From assembly GCA_902461815.1 (NCBI GenBank), contig CABPZE010000033.1, positions 1 to 15,593 on the forward strand: 15,593 nt of DNA. The letters are read 5' to 3'. The number at the start of each line of letters is the position of its first letter. The first letter of the stretch is position 1. The translations under genes and the position numbers were made by a program. This stretch comes from CAG-390 sp003523225. GTDB taxonomy: Bacteria; Bacillota; Clostridia; Oscillospirales; CAG-272. The notes beneath the pieces are model-generated. The model was not told the DNA's origin. It saw nothing but the letters and a program-made list of their open reading frames with translations, and did no database searches. Below are positions 6,837-13,528 of this stretch, piece after piece.

Positions 6837-7619
6837 ATGAGCATTATTGATTCCTTTGACCCGCAGGACAGACCCATTATCGGCGTTGAGGACGTATATG
6901 AAAAAAGAGCGGAGCGGCTTGACGCCTGCATAATAAACTTTTCCCGCAAGATCACGGACGCACTGCTTGAGGACGGGCTTATTGAGGAGCTTGCACCCGA
7001 CACTATAAAAAGCGTTTCGTGCGACTATCCCGTTTATCTTTACAAGGGGACGAATATCGGCATGGTGCAGACCACGGTCGGCGCTCCGGTGACGGCGGTC
7101 CTGCTTCAGGAGATAGGGCATATCTTTTCGTGCCGCCGCTTTGTGCTGTTCGGCTCATGCGGCGGGCTTGACAGGACTATCCCGCCCGGAAAGCTGATCG
7201 TTCCCACGCACGCCTACCGCGACGAGGGGACAAGCTATCACTACGCCCCGCCCGCCGATTACATAGAAATAAAAAATCACCCCGCAGTGTGCGGAGTGCT
7301 TGATGCGCTCGGTATAGAATACGTTATCGGCAGGACATGGACGACAGACGCCTTTTACCGGGAGACCGAAAAACGCTGCAATGCGCGGAAAAGCGAGGGC
7401 TGCATCGCCGTTGAGATGGAGCTGAGCGCCTGTCAGGCAGTCGCCGACTGGTGCGGTGTTGAGCTTTACAGCTTCCTTTACCGCGCCGACAACCTTGATT
7501 CCTTCAAATGGGAAGAGGGAGTGCTGTCCTCCCTGCCCGCAGACGAGCGGCTGAAGCATTTCTTTGTCGCGCTTGAGATAGCAAAGGAGGCTTCCCAAAA
7601 AGATGAATGTGGAAATTGA
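6837..7619 (+). CDS. nucleoside phosphorylase (uridine phosphorylase-like)
   Basis: A PNP/UDP-phosphorylase superfamily protein of 260 residues, expected to cleave nucleosides with phosphate into base and (deoxy)ribose-1-phosphate for salvage or catabolism. Recognisable parts are the glycine motif FGSCGGLD (105-112), the loop TWTTDAFYRE (167-176) and the ribose-binding segment AVEMELSA (191-198), where M194 and E195 fit the family's MetGlu pair. I chose ATG 6837 because AAGGAG lies 6 nt upstream. The frame stays open far upstream, but that region contains the promoter. The next gene overlaps its end by 17 bp, so the two are cotranscribed. Uridine, purine or a non-standard nucleoside are all possible substrates; motifs alone do not decide. 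Confidence 0.87.
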   Translation: MSIIDSFDPQDRPIIGVEDVYEKRAERLDACIINFSRKITDALLEDGLIEELAPDTIKSVSCDYPVYLYKGTNIGMVQTTVGAPVTAVLLQEIGHIFSCRRFVLFGSCGGLDRTIPPGKLIVPTHAYRDEGTSYHYAPPADYIEIKNHPAVCGVLDALGIEYVIGRTWTTDAFYRETEKRCNARKSEGCIAVEMELSACQAVADWCGVELYSFLYRADNLDSFKWEEGVLSSLPADERLKHFFVALEIAKEASQKDECGN

Positions 7620-8178
7620 TATAAGCGGGGCGTATCTTGAGACCGCGCGGCTGATACTGCGACCGTGGCGCAAAGAGGATATTGCCGACTTTTACGAATA
7701 CGCCTCAGCCCCCGGCGTCGGAGAGGCGGCGGGCTGGCGGCATCACGCCTCGGTCGGGGAATCGGAGCGCATACTTGACGCGTTTATCGCGGAAAGGAAT
7801 GTTCTTGCCATTGTATACAAGGCAAACGGCAAGGCAATAGGCTCGCTGGGCTTTCACCGCTCACGGGCTGAGGACGACCCGGCTTATGCCGGACTTCGCC
7901 TGAGGGAGATAGGGTATGTTCTTTCAAAGGACTACTGTGGTCAGGGGCTTATGCCGGAGGCGGTGGAATGGGCGATCGGCTACGGCTTTGATGTGCTGGG
8001 GCTTGACGCGCTGACGGTCTGCCACTTCCGGGAGAACGACCGCTCCCGCCGCGTGATCGAAAAATGCGGATTCCGGTTTGTAAAAAGCGGAATATACCAT
8101 TCCGACCAGCTTGAGCGCGATTTTGACGACCTTGAGTACATACTTACCCGTGAGGAATATATCTCCCGCAGAGGATGA
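7603..8178 (+). CDS. GNAT-family N-acetyltransferase (RimJ/RimL type)
   Basis: A 191-residue acetyltransferase of the Acetyltransf_3/RimJ-RimL group, which moves an acetyl group from acetyl-CoA to an amine such as a protein N-terminus or small molecule. The start of the domain, LETARLILRPWRKEDIADFYEY (from residue 12), is typical. The acetyl-CoA-binding region is REIGYVLSKDYCGQG with LMPEAVEWA (about 105-129). The C-terminal strand/helix pattern RENDRSRRVIEKCGF (about 142-156) is also typical: N-x-x-S/R near the CoA site. It begins inside the phosphorylase gene; AAAGGAGG is about 12 nt before the ATG. The substrate cannot be told, but coupling to a nucleoside phosphorylase hints at a small-molecule role. 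Confidence 0.87.
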   Translation: MNVEIDISGAYLETARLILRPWRKEDIADFYEYASAPGVGEAAGWRHHASVGESERILDAFIAERNVLAIVYKANGKAIGSLGFHRSRAEDDPAYAGLRLREIGYVLSKDYCGQGLMPEAVEWAIGYGFDVLGLDALTVCHFRENDRSRRVIEKCGFRFVKSGIYHSDQLERDFDDLEYILTREEYISRRG

Positions 8179-8194
8179 AAGCGATTGCTTTCAT
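8175..8194. terminator. hairpin spanning both convergent stop codons
   Basis: ATGAAAGC (8175-8182) pairs with GCTTTCAT (8187-8194) around a GATT loop. The hairpin contains the stop codons of the acetyltransferase gene and of the oppositely read exonuclease gene, which are only 12 bp apart. T-tracts on both sides are poor, so termination strength is uncertain. Confidence 0.45.
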
Positions 8195-9033
8195 TTCAAG
8201 CCGATGCCGCGCAGCACCTCCGAGGTGGTAATTCCGCCGATATCGCAGGCAAGATAGTCCGGCTCAAAGGGCAGGCGCGCGCGGTCGTCGAGCTTTATCA
8301 GACGGTAATTGAGCGCAATCCGTGCGGCGCTTTCGCTTACCGATGCGCGGACGGAGGGCTTTTGTATTTCCGCTTTGCGCCCCAGCAGCTCGCCAAGACT
8401 GCCGAACTGACCTATCAGCGCCGCGGCTGTCTTAGGACCTACTCCGGCGGCTCCGCGCAGGTTGTCCGCGCTGTCCCCGACGAGCGCCTTGAAGTCGGCG
8501 TATCTTTCCGGTCCGACTCCGAATTTTTCACGCACATAGTCAGGTCCGCACAGCACCGTGCGGTCGCCTCGGTAGCGCAGCACGCTTACGTGCTCGCCCG
8601 CAAGCTGGAAAAAGTCGCTGTCAAAGGAGGAAATGACGATATCGTATTCCCCGGCAAGCCGGATGGCATACGAGGCTATTACGTCGTCGGTCTCAAACTC
8701 CTCGACCTCGGTGTGCCGCAGTCCGAGGTAGTCAAGCGCCGCGTATATGTCGGCAAGCTGTGAAAAGGGAGAATCCTCCTCCGCGACCGCCGAAAGATCC
8801 TGCCTGTTTGCCTTGTAGTCGGCGCTGAGAATGTTCCGCTCCGTGCCGTGCTCTCCGTCAAACAGCACGGCGGCGTGCGTCGGCTCGACCATGCGCATTA
8901 TTTTCAGCAGTGCGCCGACAAAGCCGAGCGTGCCGTGAATGGGCTTGCCTGCGGCGTTCACTATCCGTGACGGCATTCCGAAAAACATCTGGAACAGCAG
9001 GTTGCTGCCGTCAACAAGAAGCAGTTTTTTCAT
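8191..9033 (-). CDS. stand-alone 5'-3' exonuclease (PolA N-domain / FEN type)
   Basis: A 280-residue protein equivalent to the N-terminal 5' nuclease domain of DNA polymerase I, without the polymerase. Such enzymes remove RNA primers and 5' flaps. The metal ligands of the family are present: D8 (VDGSN), D59 (FDGE), E114, D116 and D117 (FETDDV), D138 and D140 (SFDSD), D187 and D190 (VGDSADN). The YKANR motif is at 73-77 and the helix-hairpin-helix GVGPKTAAALIG is at about 197-208. Low-identity YpcP/ExoR-like proteins are the closest named match I can suggest. The start lies 7 nt after the stop of the upstream fusion gene and lacks a clear ribosome binding site, so translation is probably coupled. 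Confidence 0.9.
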   Translation of the reverse strand: MKKLLLVDGSNLLFQMFFGMPSRIVNAAGKPIHGTLGFVGALLKIMRMVEPTHAAVLFDGEHGTERNILSADYKANRQDLSAVAEEDSPFSQLADIYAALDYLGLRHTEVEEFETDDVIASYAIRLAGEYDIVISSFDSDFFQLAGEHVSVLRYRGDRTVLCGPDYVREKFGVGPERYADFKALVGDSADNLRGAAGVGPKTAAALIGQFGSLGELLGRKAEIQKPSVRASVSESAARIALNYRLIKLDDRARLPFEPDYLACDIGGITTSEVLRGIGLK

Positions 9034-9040
9034 GAGGCGG

Positions 9041-10150
9041 TCAGCGGTGCTCTATCAGCCGGCGCAGTGTTTCAGCCGCGGCGGCGGCATCGTTGCCCAC
9101 CGAAAGCTCCACGTCGCATATTTCGGCGTTGCGGTATTCAAAATCAAGCGACATAATGCGGCGCATTTTGTCCTCGGGCGTGGTGTTTCTTCCTATTATA
9201 TCAAGCAGTACGGAGCTTTTTTCGCGGTTGGTAAAGACGAGCATGGCGCGTGTGCGGTAAAAATTCTTTATCGTCAGCGCGCCGCAGATGTCGATGGGTA
9301 TCACGGCGCAGTGCCCGCGCTCGACGATGGGAGCTATCTCATCGTCGGAGGTGCCGAAATAATATTTGCTGTAAACGGTGGTCTCAATGAACTTACCCGC
9401 GTCCTTTTCCCGCAGGAATTTTTCCTCGCTGATAAAGCGGTACGCGTCGGCGCTTTCCCCCGGGCGGCGGGGGCGCGTGGTGGAGGTCAGCGGCTTTTCA
9501 AACCGCTCCTGCCGCATCAGCTCGTGCGCGATATCGTTTTTAAGCGAGCCGGAAGGACCTACAAGGCATACGACCCCGCCGTGCGTCAGGTCGGGAGCTT
9601 TTTCGGTAAAGGAGCTGCGCACCATCTGGCAAAGGTGCAGAAAATCATCATAGCTGTTGACAGACAGAAGTCCCGACATATCCGTGTTCCACGGCTTGCG
9701 GAAAAGCACGGGATACGCGGCGCGTGAGTTTGAGATATTGTGCGCGGCGTCGTCAAGCAGAATATCCACCGCCACAACATCCTTGCGCGTGCCGATAATT
9801 ATATTTTCGGAAGGAATTTCGGGAAAATCCCGCATCAGCCGCTCGGCGCGCGCGGTCATGCACCTGGGAGAGACGGCTGTAATGAAGAATATGTCCGCAA
9901 GTGTGGAAAGCTCGCGCACAAATTCCTGCGCTCCGGGCAGTATCGGCTGGGTGCGGACGAATTCGGGGTCGGAATACAGCGCCATTCTCTCGTCGGAATG
10001 TCTGCCGTAGTGTCCCCACCCGGTGATCTCGTTGATGCTTACCGGCTCTTCGTCGGGATGCCGGGCGTTTATGATCGAAAGAGCATATGCGTTGCACTCG
10101 TAAAGCGTGTCGTCAACGTCAAGTCCGACCCGGAGTCTGTATTTTTTCAT
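9041..10150 (-). CDS. HAD 5'-nucleotidase fused to a guanylate kinase-like domain
   Basis: A 369-residue two-domain protein. Residues 5-180 resemble the NT5C/deoxyribonucleotidase HAD family: DVDDT (11-15, nucleophile D11, acid/base D13), the motif II region FFITAVSP (88-95), K123, and DILLDDAAHN (129-138). Residues 190-369 resemble guanylate kinase: VGPSGSLKND (197-206), TSTTRPRRPGE (222-232), KFIETTVYSKYYFGTS (253-268). The P-loop departs from GPSGxGKS/T: L203 replaces the last glycine and N205 the Ser/Thr, though K204 remains. The kinase may therefore be weak, altered or used only for binding. ATG 10150 has AAAGGAG 8 nt upstream; the in-frame TTG at 10171 overlaps that site. It is cotranscribed with the exonuclease gene. 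A role in nucleotide pool sanitation or repair is inference. Confidence 0.85.
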   Translation of the reverse strand: MKKYRLRVGLDVDDTLYECNAYALSIINARHPDEEPVSINEITGWGHYGRHSDERMALYSDPEFVRTQPILPGAQEFVRELSTLADIFFITAVSPRCMTARAERLMRDFPEIPSENIIIGTRKDVVAVDILLDDAAHNISNSRAAYPVLFRKPWNTDMSGLLSVNSYDDFLHLCQMVRSSFTEKAPDLTHGGVVCLVGPSGSLKNDIAHELMRQERFEKPLTSTTRPRRPGESADAYRFISEEKFLREKDAGKFIETTVYSKYYFGTSDDEIAPIVERGHCAVIPIDICGALTIKNFYRTRAMLVFTNREKSSVLLDIIGRNTTPEDKMRRIMSLDFEYRNAEICDVELSVGNDAAAAAETLRRLIEHR

Positions 10151-10240
10151 GTAAAAAGCTCCTTTCCTCAAAGCCGCATACTTCTCTGAAAGCAGAACCG
10201 CTCAGCTGCGGCATCCGGCGTGTTTTTTAAGGCACAGACT

Positions 10241-10269
10241 ATTATACAACATTTACTTCATTTTGGCAA
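10241..10269 (-). promoter_or_regulatory. promoter of the HAD-guanylate kinase / exonuclease pair
   Basis: Read leftward: TTGCCA (10269-10264), a 17-bp spacer and perfect TATAAT (10246-10241). The predicted leader of about 84 nt can form GCCGCA (10173-10178) against TGCGGC (10207-10212) just upstream of the ribosome binding site. Confidence 0.8.
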
Positions 10270-10473
10270 TATGCTGAACGAATGATGCCGGATAATTGCC
10301 GCCATCATCTCAGTTTGCCGAATATCCTCGCTTGTATTATGAAGGGTCTTATACCGATCTGTCAGGCGGGGAGTTTTTTGTTCCCGGCGTTTTGCGGACA
10401 TGTGTTATGCGCAGGGTGATATGATTACTGAACGCACTTTTTTTAAAAAACGCGGTTTTTTTGTTTTTACCTC
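10270..10473. other. intergenic region without a recognised gene
   Basis: Between the two divergent promoters. I see no convincing coding region: a 44-codon frame from about 10283 has no ribosome binding site. Near 10434-10470 the run CTTTTTTTAAAAAACG followed by long T-tracts is AT-rich and could be bent DNA, an UP-element-like stretch for the promoter just downstream, or a weak hairpin. No known riboswitch is recognised. Confidence 0.5.
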
Positions 10474-10502
10474 TTGACAAGTCTCTGCTGTTGTGCTATC
10501 AT
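10474..10502 (+). promoter_or_regulatory. promoter of the amino acid ABC transporter operon
   Basis: Perfect TTGACA (10474-10479), a 17-bp spacer and TATCAT (10497-10502), with long T-rich tracts just upstream. The leader of about 115 nt contains the hairpin CCGCGC (10587-10592) with GCGCGG (10604-10609) just before the ribosome binding site. I recognise no T-box or riboswitch. Confidence 0.8.
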
Positions 10503-10625
10503 ATTAGCGTACTAAAGTGGAGCGGCACAAAACGGTCGGAAATGACGTCCGGCGCACGTGAATTTATGCTCTCCCGGATAATTTGACCGCGCCAAAGTAT
10601 CTTGCGCGGCAGAAAGAGGACAAAA

Positions 10626-11441
10626 ATGAAAAACTCAGTAAAGTCAATTCTTAAAAGATCAATTACCGCGGCGCTCGCCGTACTGCTTGCCATAATGAGC
10701 TTTGCCATCGCCGGCTGCTCAAACTCGGAGGACGATCTTGACTACGTGAAGAAAAACGGCAAGCTCGTCATCGGCATCACCGAATACCCTCCTATGGACT
10801 ATCAGGAATCCGGCTCTGACGAATGGGTCGGCTTTGATGCGGACATGGCAAAGGCGTTTGCCGAAAGCCTGGGCGTCAAGGCGGAGTTCGTCGTCATCGA
10901 CTGGGGAACAAAGATCGCCGCTCTCAAGGGCAAGACCATTGACTGCGTGTGGAACGGCATGACCCTTAACGACGAGGTCGCCGCCGGAATGGGCGTTTCC
11001 AAGGAATACTGCAAAAACGCGCAGGTCGTTATACTTCCCGCCGACAAGGTAAATGATTATCAGACGCTTGACAGCCTCAAGGGGCTGAAGATTGCGGTTG
11101 AAGGCGGTTCCGAGGGCGAAAAGCAGGCAAAGGCGCTGGGTTGCGAGACCGTTGCCGTCTCCGACCAGACCAAAGCCGTCATGGAGGTAGCCGCAAAGAC
11201 TGCCGACGCCGCAGTGGTGGATCTGCTGCTTGCGGGCAACCTTGTGGGCGAGGGCACCTCGTATGCCGGACTTTCCATCGGTATAAAGCTCAACGAGCTT
11301 GAATACTTCGTCGTCGGCTTCCGTCAGAATTCCTCGCTTGTGGAGAAATTCAACGAATTCTGGAAAAAGGTATCCGCCGACGGTACACTTGACGCCGCCG
11401 CCGAGAAATACGGCGTGCAGGAAGCCGTTATCAAGAGCTGA
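10626..11441 (+). CDS. polar amino acid ABC transporter, substrate-binding lipoprotein
   Basis: A 271-residue receptor of the SBP_bac_3 family, anchored on the outer face of the membrane and delivering an amino acid to its permease. The signal peptide ends in AIAGC (lipidated C31). The mature part starts as usual for the family with VKKNGKLVIGITEYPPMDY, then WVGFDADMAKAFAESLG, WNGMTLNDE and GLKIAVEGGSEGEKQA. The terminal EYFVVGFRQNSSLVEKFNEFWKK is also typical. I chose ATG 10626, with AGAGG about 6 nt upstream, over the in-frame TTG at 10602. Permease and ATPase genes follow. Glutamine, arginine or cystine are the usual candidate substrates; the sequence alone does not tell. Confidence 0.93.
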   Translation: MKNSVKSILKRSITAALAVLLAIMSFAIAGCSNSEDDLDYVKKNGKLVIGITEYPPMDYQESGSDEWVGFDADMAKAFAESLGVKAEFVVIDWGTKIAALKGKTIDCVWNGMTLNDEVAAGMGVSKEYCKNAQVVILPADKVNDYQTLDSLKGLKIAVEGGSEGEKQAKALGCETVAVSDQTKAVMEVAAKTADAAVVDLLLAGNLVGEGTSYAGLSIGIKLNELEYFVVGFRQNSSLVEKFNEFWKKVSADGTLDAAAEKYGVQEAVIKS

Positions 11442-11459
11442 TCCAAGGCTTTGTCATTC

Positions 11460-11485
11460 GGGGCTGCTGTCTTTGCGGCAGCCCC
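11460..11485 (+). promoter_or_regulatory. intercistronic hairpin after the receptor gene
   Basis: GGGGCTGC (11460-11467) pairs with GCAGCCCC (11478-11485), with a 10-nt loop and no U-tract, in the 94-nt gap before the permease gene. Such hairpins often protect the upstream message from 3' exonucleases, giving more receptor than permease; that role is inferred from other transporter operons. Confidence 0.55.
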
Positions 11486-11535
11486 GGTATTTGTGTAAAA
11501 TAATACCCGAAAGGATGCCGCAAGGCTGAAAAGCT

Positions 11536-12195
11536 ATGATCGGAGATGTTCTTCTGTCCCTTTGCGACGGATTTCTGAAAACACTCGAAATATTTGCACT
11601 CACACTTGCCGGAGCGCTCCCGCTGGGACTTCTGATCGCATTCGGCTCAATGAGCCGCCTTCGTCCGGTGAAGGCGGTGATCAAGGCGATAGTCTGGGTC
11701 GTGCGCGGTACTCCGCTGATGCTCCAGCTTATCGTCATTTACTACGGTCCGGGGCTGTTTTTAGGCAATAATATCTGGGGTACCGGAAACCGCGGAAGAT
11801 TCATTGCCGTGGCGGTGGCGTTTATTTTCAACTACGCGTGCTATTTTTCCGAAATTTACCGCGGGGGAATTGAAAGCATCGCTGCCGGTCAGTATGAGGC
11901 GGGGCAGGTGCTGGGCATGACGCGCTCGCAGATATTCTTCAAGGTAATACTGCTTCAGGTCATAAAGCGGATAATTCCTCCCATGAGCAATGAGATCATT
12001 ACGCTCGTAAAGGATACCTCCCTTGCACGCGTGATATCAGTCTACGAGCTTATCTGGAGCGGCGAGGCATACATAAAAAGCGCCGGACTTTTGTGGCCGC
12101 TACTTATGACGGGGGTGTTTTACCTGCTGTTTTCCGGTCTGCTTACCGTTCTGTTCGGATATGCGGAAAAGAAGCTCGGCTATTTCAAAGCGTGA
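11536..12195 (+). CDS. polar amino acid ABC transporter, permease
   Basis: A 219-residue inner-membrane permease of the HisM/GlnP type with hydrophobic helices near residues 14-36, 60-75, 90-106 and 185-210. Early signature parts are the ALPLGLLIAFGSMSR segment and VRGTPLMLQL (about 57-66). The EAA loop that docks on the ATPase is EIYRGGIESIAAGQ with YEAGQVLGMTRSQ (about 111-137). AAGG lies about 10 nt before the ATG. As only one permease gene is present, it probably forms a homodimer. Confidence 0.93.
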   Translation: MIGDVLLSLCDGFLKTLEIFALTLAGALPLGLLIAFGSMSRLRPVKAVIKAIVWVVRGTPLMLQLIVIYYGPGLFLGNNIWGTGNRGRFIAVAVAFIFNYACYFSEIYRGGIESIAAGQYEAGQVLGMTRSQIFFKVILLQVIKRIIPPMSNEIITLVKDTSLARVISVYELIWSGEAYIKSAGLLWPLLMTGVFYLLFSGLLTVLFGYAEKKLGYFKA

Positions 12196-12222
12196 AAAAA
12201 TCAGATCATCCGGGAGTGGGAT

Positions 12223-12984
12223 ATGTCAATTCTTGAAGTCAAAGGTTTAACCAAGCGGTTCGGCAAGACCGAGGTGCTTAAGGGCGTTTCCTTCAGCCTT
12301 GAGGCGGGGGAGGTGCTTTCCGTTATCGGTTCGTCGGGAAGCGGAAAGACCACGCTGCTGCGCTGCCTCAATTCGCTTGAATTTGCCGACGGAGGCACTA
12401 TTTCGGTGGCGGGGGAGCTTATGTTTGACGGGGACAGCCATGTGACAGTCAGCGAAGCGGAGCTGCGCCGCCGCAGACTGCATTTCGGTCTGGTCTTCCA
12501 GTCATTCAACCTGTTTCCGCAGTATACGGCGCTCGAGAACGTCACGCTTGCGCCCAATCTTACCGGACGCGCTTCTCCGCAGCAAAACCGCGCCCGCGCG
12601 CTTGAGCTGCTCTCACAGGTCGGTCTTGCGGAAAAGGTGAATAATTATCCCTGTCAGCTTTCCGGCGGACAGCAGCAGCGGGTGGCAATAGCCCGCGCGC
12701 TGGCGATGGATCCGGAGATACTCTGCTTTGACGAGCCTACCTCCGCGCTCGACCCCGAGCTGACCGGAGAGGTGCTGCGCGTCATTCAGGCGCTTGCCGA
12801 GAGAAATATGACCATGATCGTGGTAACGCATGAGATGAGCTTCGCGCGCGATGTTTCCGACCGCGTGCTGTTTATGGACGAGGGCGTGATCGCAGAGCAG
12901 GGAACCCCGCGCGAGGTATTTGACGCTCCGAGGACGGAACGCCTGCGAACATTCCTTGCGTCCTACAATAACGGCGGCAATTGA
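12223..12984 (+). CDS. polar amino acid ABC transporter, ATPase
   Basis: A 253-residue ATPase of the GlnQ/HisP type that powers the importer. Walker A GSSGSGKTT is at 36-44, the Q-loop VFQSFNLFP at 91-99, the ABC signature LSGGQQQR at 146-153, Walker B ILCFDEP at 166-172, and the switch histidine in VTHEMSFARD is H203. GGAG lies about 9 nt before the ATG. The gene starts 27 nt after the permease gene and completes a three-gene operon. Confidence 0.95.
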   Translation: MSILEVKGLTKRFGKTEVLKGVSFSLEAGEVLSVIGSSGSGKTTLLRCLNSLEFADGGTISVAGELMFDGDSHVTVSEAELRRRRLHFGLVFQSFNLFPQYTALENVTLAPNLTGRASPQQNRARALELLSQVGLAEKVNNYPCQLSGGQQQRVAIARALAMDPEILCFDEPTSALDPELTGEVLRVIQALAERNMTMIVVTHEMSFARDVSDRVLFMDEGVIAEQGTPREVFDAPRTERLRTFLASYNNGGN

Positions 12985-12994
12985 GAAATTAGGA

Positions 12995-13027
12995 TGCGTG
13001 CTGCCGCAAAATCTGCGGCAGCACGCA
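12995..13027 (+). terminator. 14-bp perfect hairpin after the ABC operon
   Basis: TGCGTGCTGCCGCA (12995-13008) pairs perfectly with TGCGGCAGCACGCA (13014-13027) around the loop AAATC. No U-tract follows, so it is not a standard intrinsic terminator; it could be a 3' stabiliser or a Rho-assisted end. Confidence 0.6.
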
Positions 13028-13093
13028 CACCGGGACGCAGGGAAAACGGAGAGCAAAATCAGCAAAACACAGCAAAAATAAAGCGGTTCGCTC

Positions 13094-13122
13094 TTGACAA
13101 ATCGCCCGTAATGTGATAATAT
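13094..13122 (+). promoter_or_regulatory. ancestral tRNA-Ser promoter
   Basis: Perfect TTGACA (13094-13099), a 17-bp spacer and TAATAT (13117-13122). The predicted start near 13129 is only about 7 nt before the first tRNA 5' half, the normal distance for a tRNA promoter. It is now about 400 bp away from the complete tRNA. Confidence 0.8.
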
Positions 13123-13135
13123 ATTAAAACAGCAC

Positions 13136-13176
13136 GGAGAGGTATCGAAGCGGTCATAACGAGGCGGTCTTGAAAA
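13136..13176 (+). pseudogene. tRNA-Ser(UGA) 5' half, copy 1
   Basis: 41 bases equal to the acceptor 5' strand, D arm, 5' anticodon strand and anticodon loop of tRNA-Ser(UGA), then unrelated sequence. It differs from the complete gene only at tRNA position 7 (G instead of T). It sits directly behind the promoter, so it is probably the original 5' end of the gene, cut off by insertion. Confidence 0.9.
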
Positions 13177-13327
13177 TTTGCGAGCACAGCGGTCGCAAAA
13201 ACCGTGAAAAGCCTTGCAACACCTTACTTTATCGGCACTCCGAAAGCAGCACAAAAGCGCATTTCTAAAAGAATTTCTAAAACAATTGAATATCTGATGA
13301 TTTCTGTCGAAAGACAGTTTCATATAC
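13177..13327. other. collapsed insertion 1 (attachment-arm-like sequence)
   Basis: 151 bp between tRNA halves 1 and 2, with no gene. It holds the hairpin TTGCGA...TCGCAA near its left end, a tandem direct repeat ATTTCTAAAA (13261-13270 and 13273-13282), and a hairpin CTGTC-GAAA-GACAG (13304-13317) 10 nt before the next half. Tandem short repeats beside a tRNA core are typical of integrase arm-type sites. Confidence 0.6.
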
Positions 13328-13368
13328 GGAGAGGTATCGAAGCGGTCATAACGAGGCGGTCTTGAAAA
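13328..13368 (+). pseudogene. tRNA-Ser(UGA) 5' half, copy 2
   Basis: Identical to copy 1 over 41 bases (again G at position 7) and cut at the same place, just after the anticodon loop. Its 5' flank (hairpin, TTTCATATAC) matches that of the complete gene in layout (hairpin, TTTGATACAC), not that of copy 1. So this half was probably brought in by an inserted element. Confidence 0.9.
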
Positions 13369-13528
13369 ACTATCGTTCTGATCACAGCAAGCTCCCCAAA
13401 ATCCTTGATTTTATTGGGTTTTTCGCATTTTTTCTTGCACTTTGCGAGATGGGCATCTCGCAGTTTTCTCGCAATTTTCTCAATTTCATACTTTGGTATT
13501 TGCTGACCTTGCGGTCAGTTTGATACAC
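13369..13528. other. collapsed insertion 2 (attachment-arm-like sequence)
   Basis: 160 bp between half 2 and the complete tRNA, with no gene. It contains a terminator-like hairpin (13394-13423), a hairpin TGCGAGAT-GGGC-ATCTCGCA (13443-13462), tandem 11-bp repeats GCARTTTTCTC (13460-13470 and 13471-13481), and a hairpin CTGACC-TTGC-GGTCAG (13503-13518) 10 nt before the tRNA. I see no strong promoter for the tRNA here. Confidence 0.6.
13394..13423 (+). terminator. terminator-like hairpin between half 2 and the complete tRNA
   Basis: CCC with GGG and AAAATC with GATTTT form a bulged AU-rich stem followed by TTTTT and, after four bases, TTTTTT. If active, it would stop transcripts from the upstream tRNA promoter before the complete tRNA gene. 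Confidence 0.55.

Noticed and set aside
8185..8763. 192-codon frame opposite the exonuclease gene
   Set aside because: It is a shadow of the exonuclease gene, whose catalytic motifs and codon pattern are clear.
10283..10417. Possible 44-codon small protein between the divergent promoters
   Set aside because: No ribosome binding site, no promoter for it, and no recognisable features.
10510..10625. Riboswitch or T-box in the ABC operon leader
   Set aside because: The leader is short, shows no T-box sequence or known riboswitch core, and only one small hairpin.
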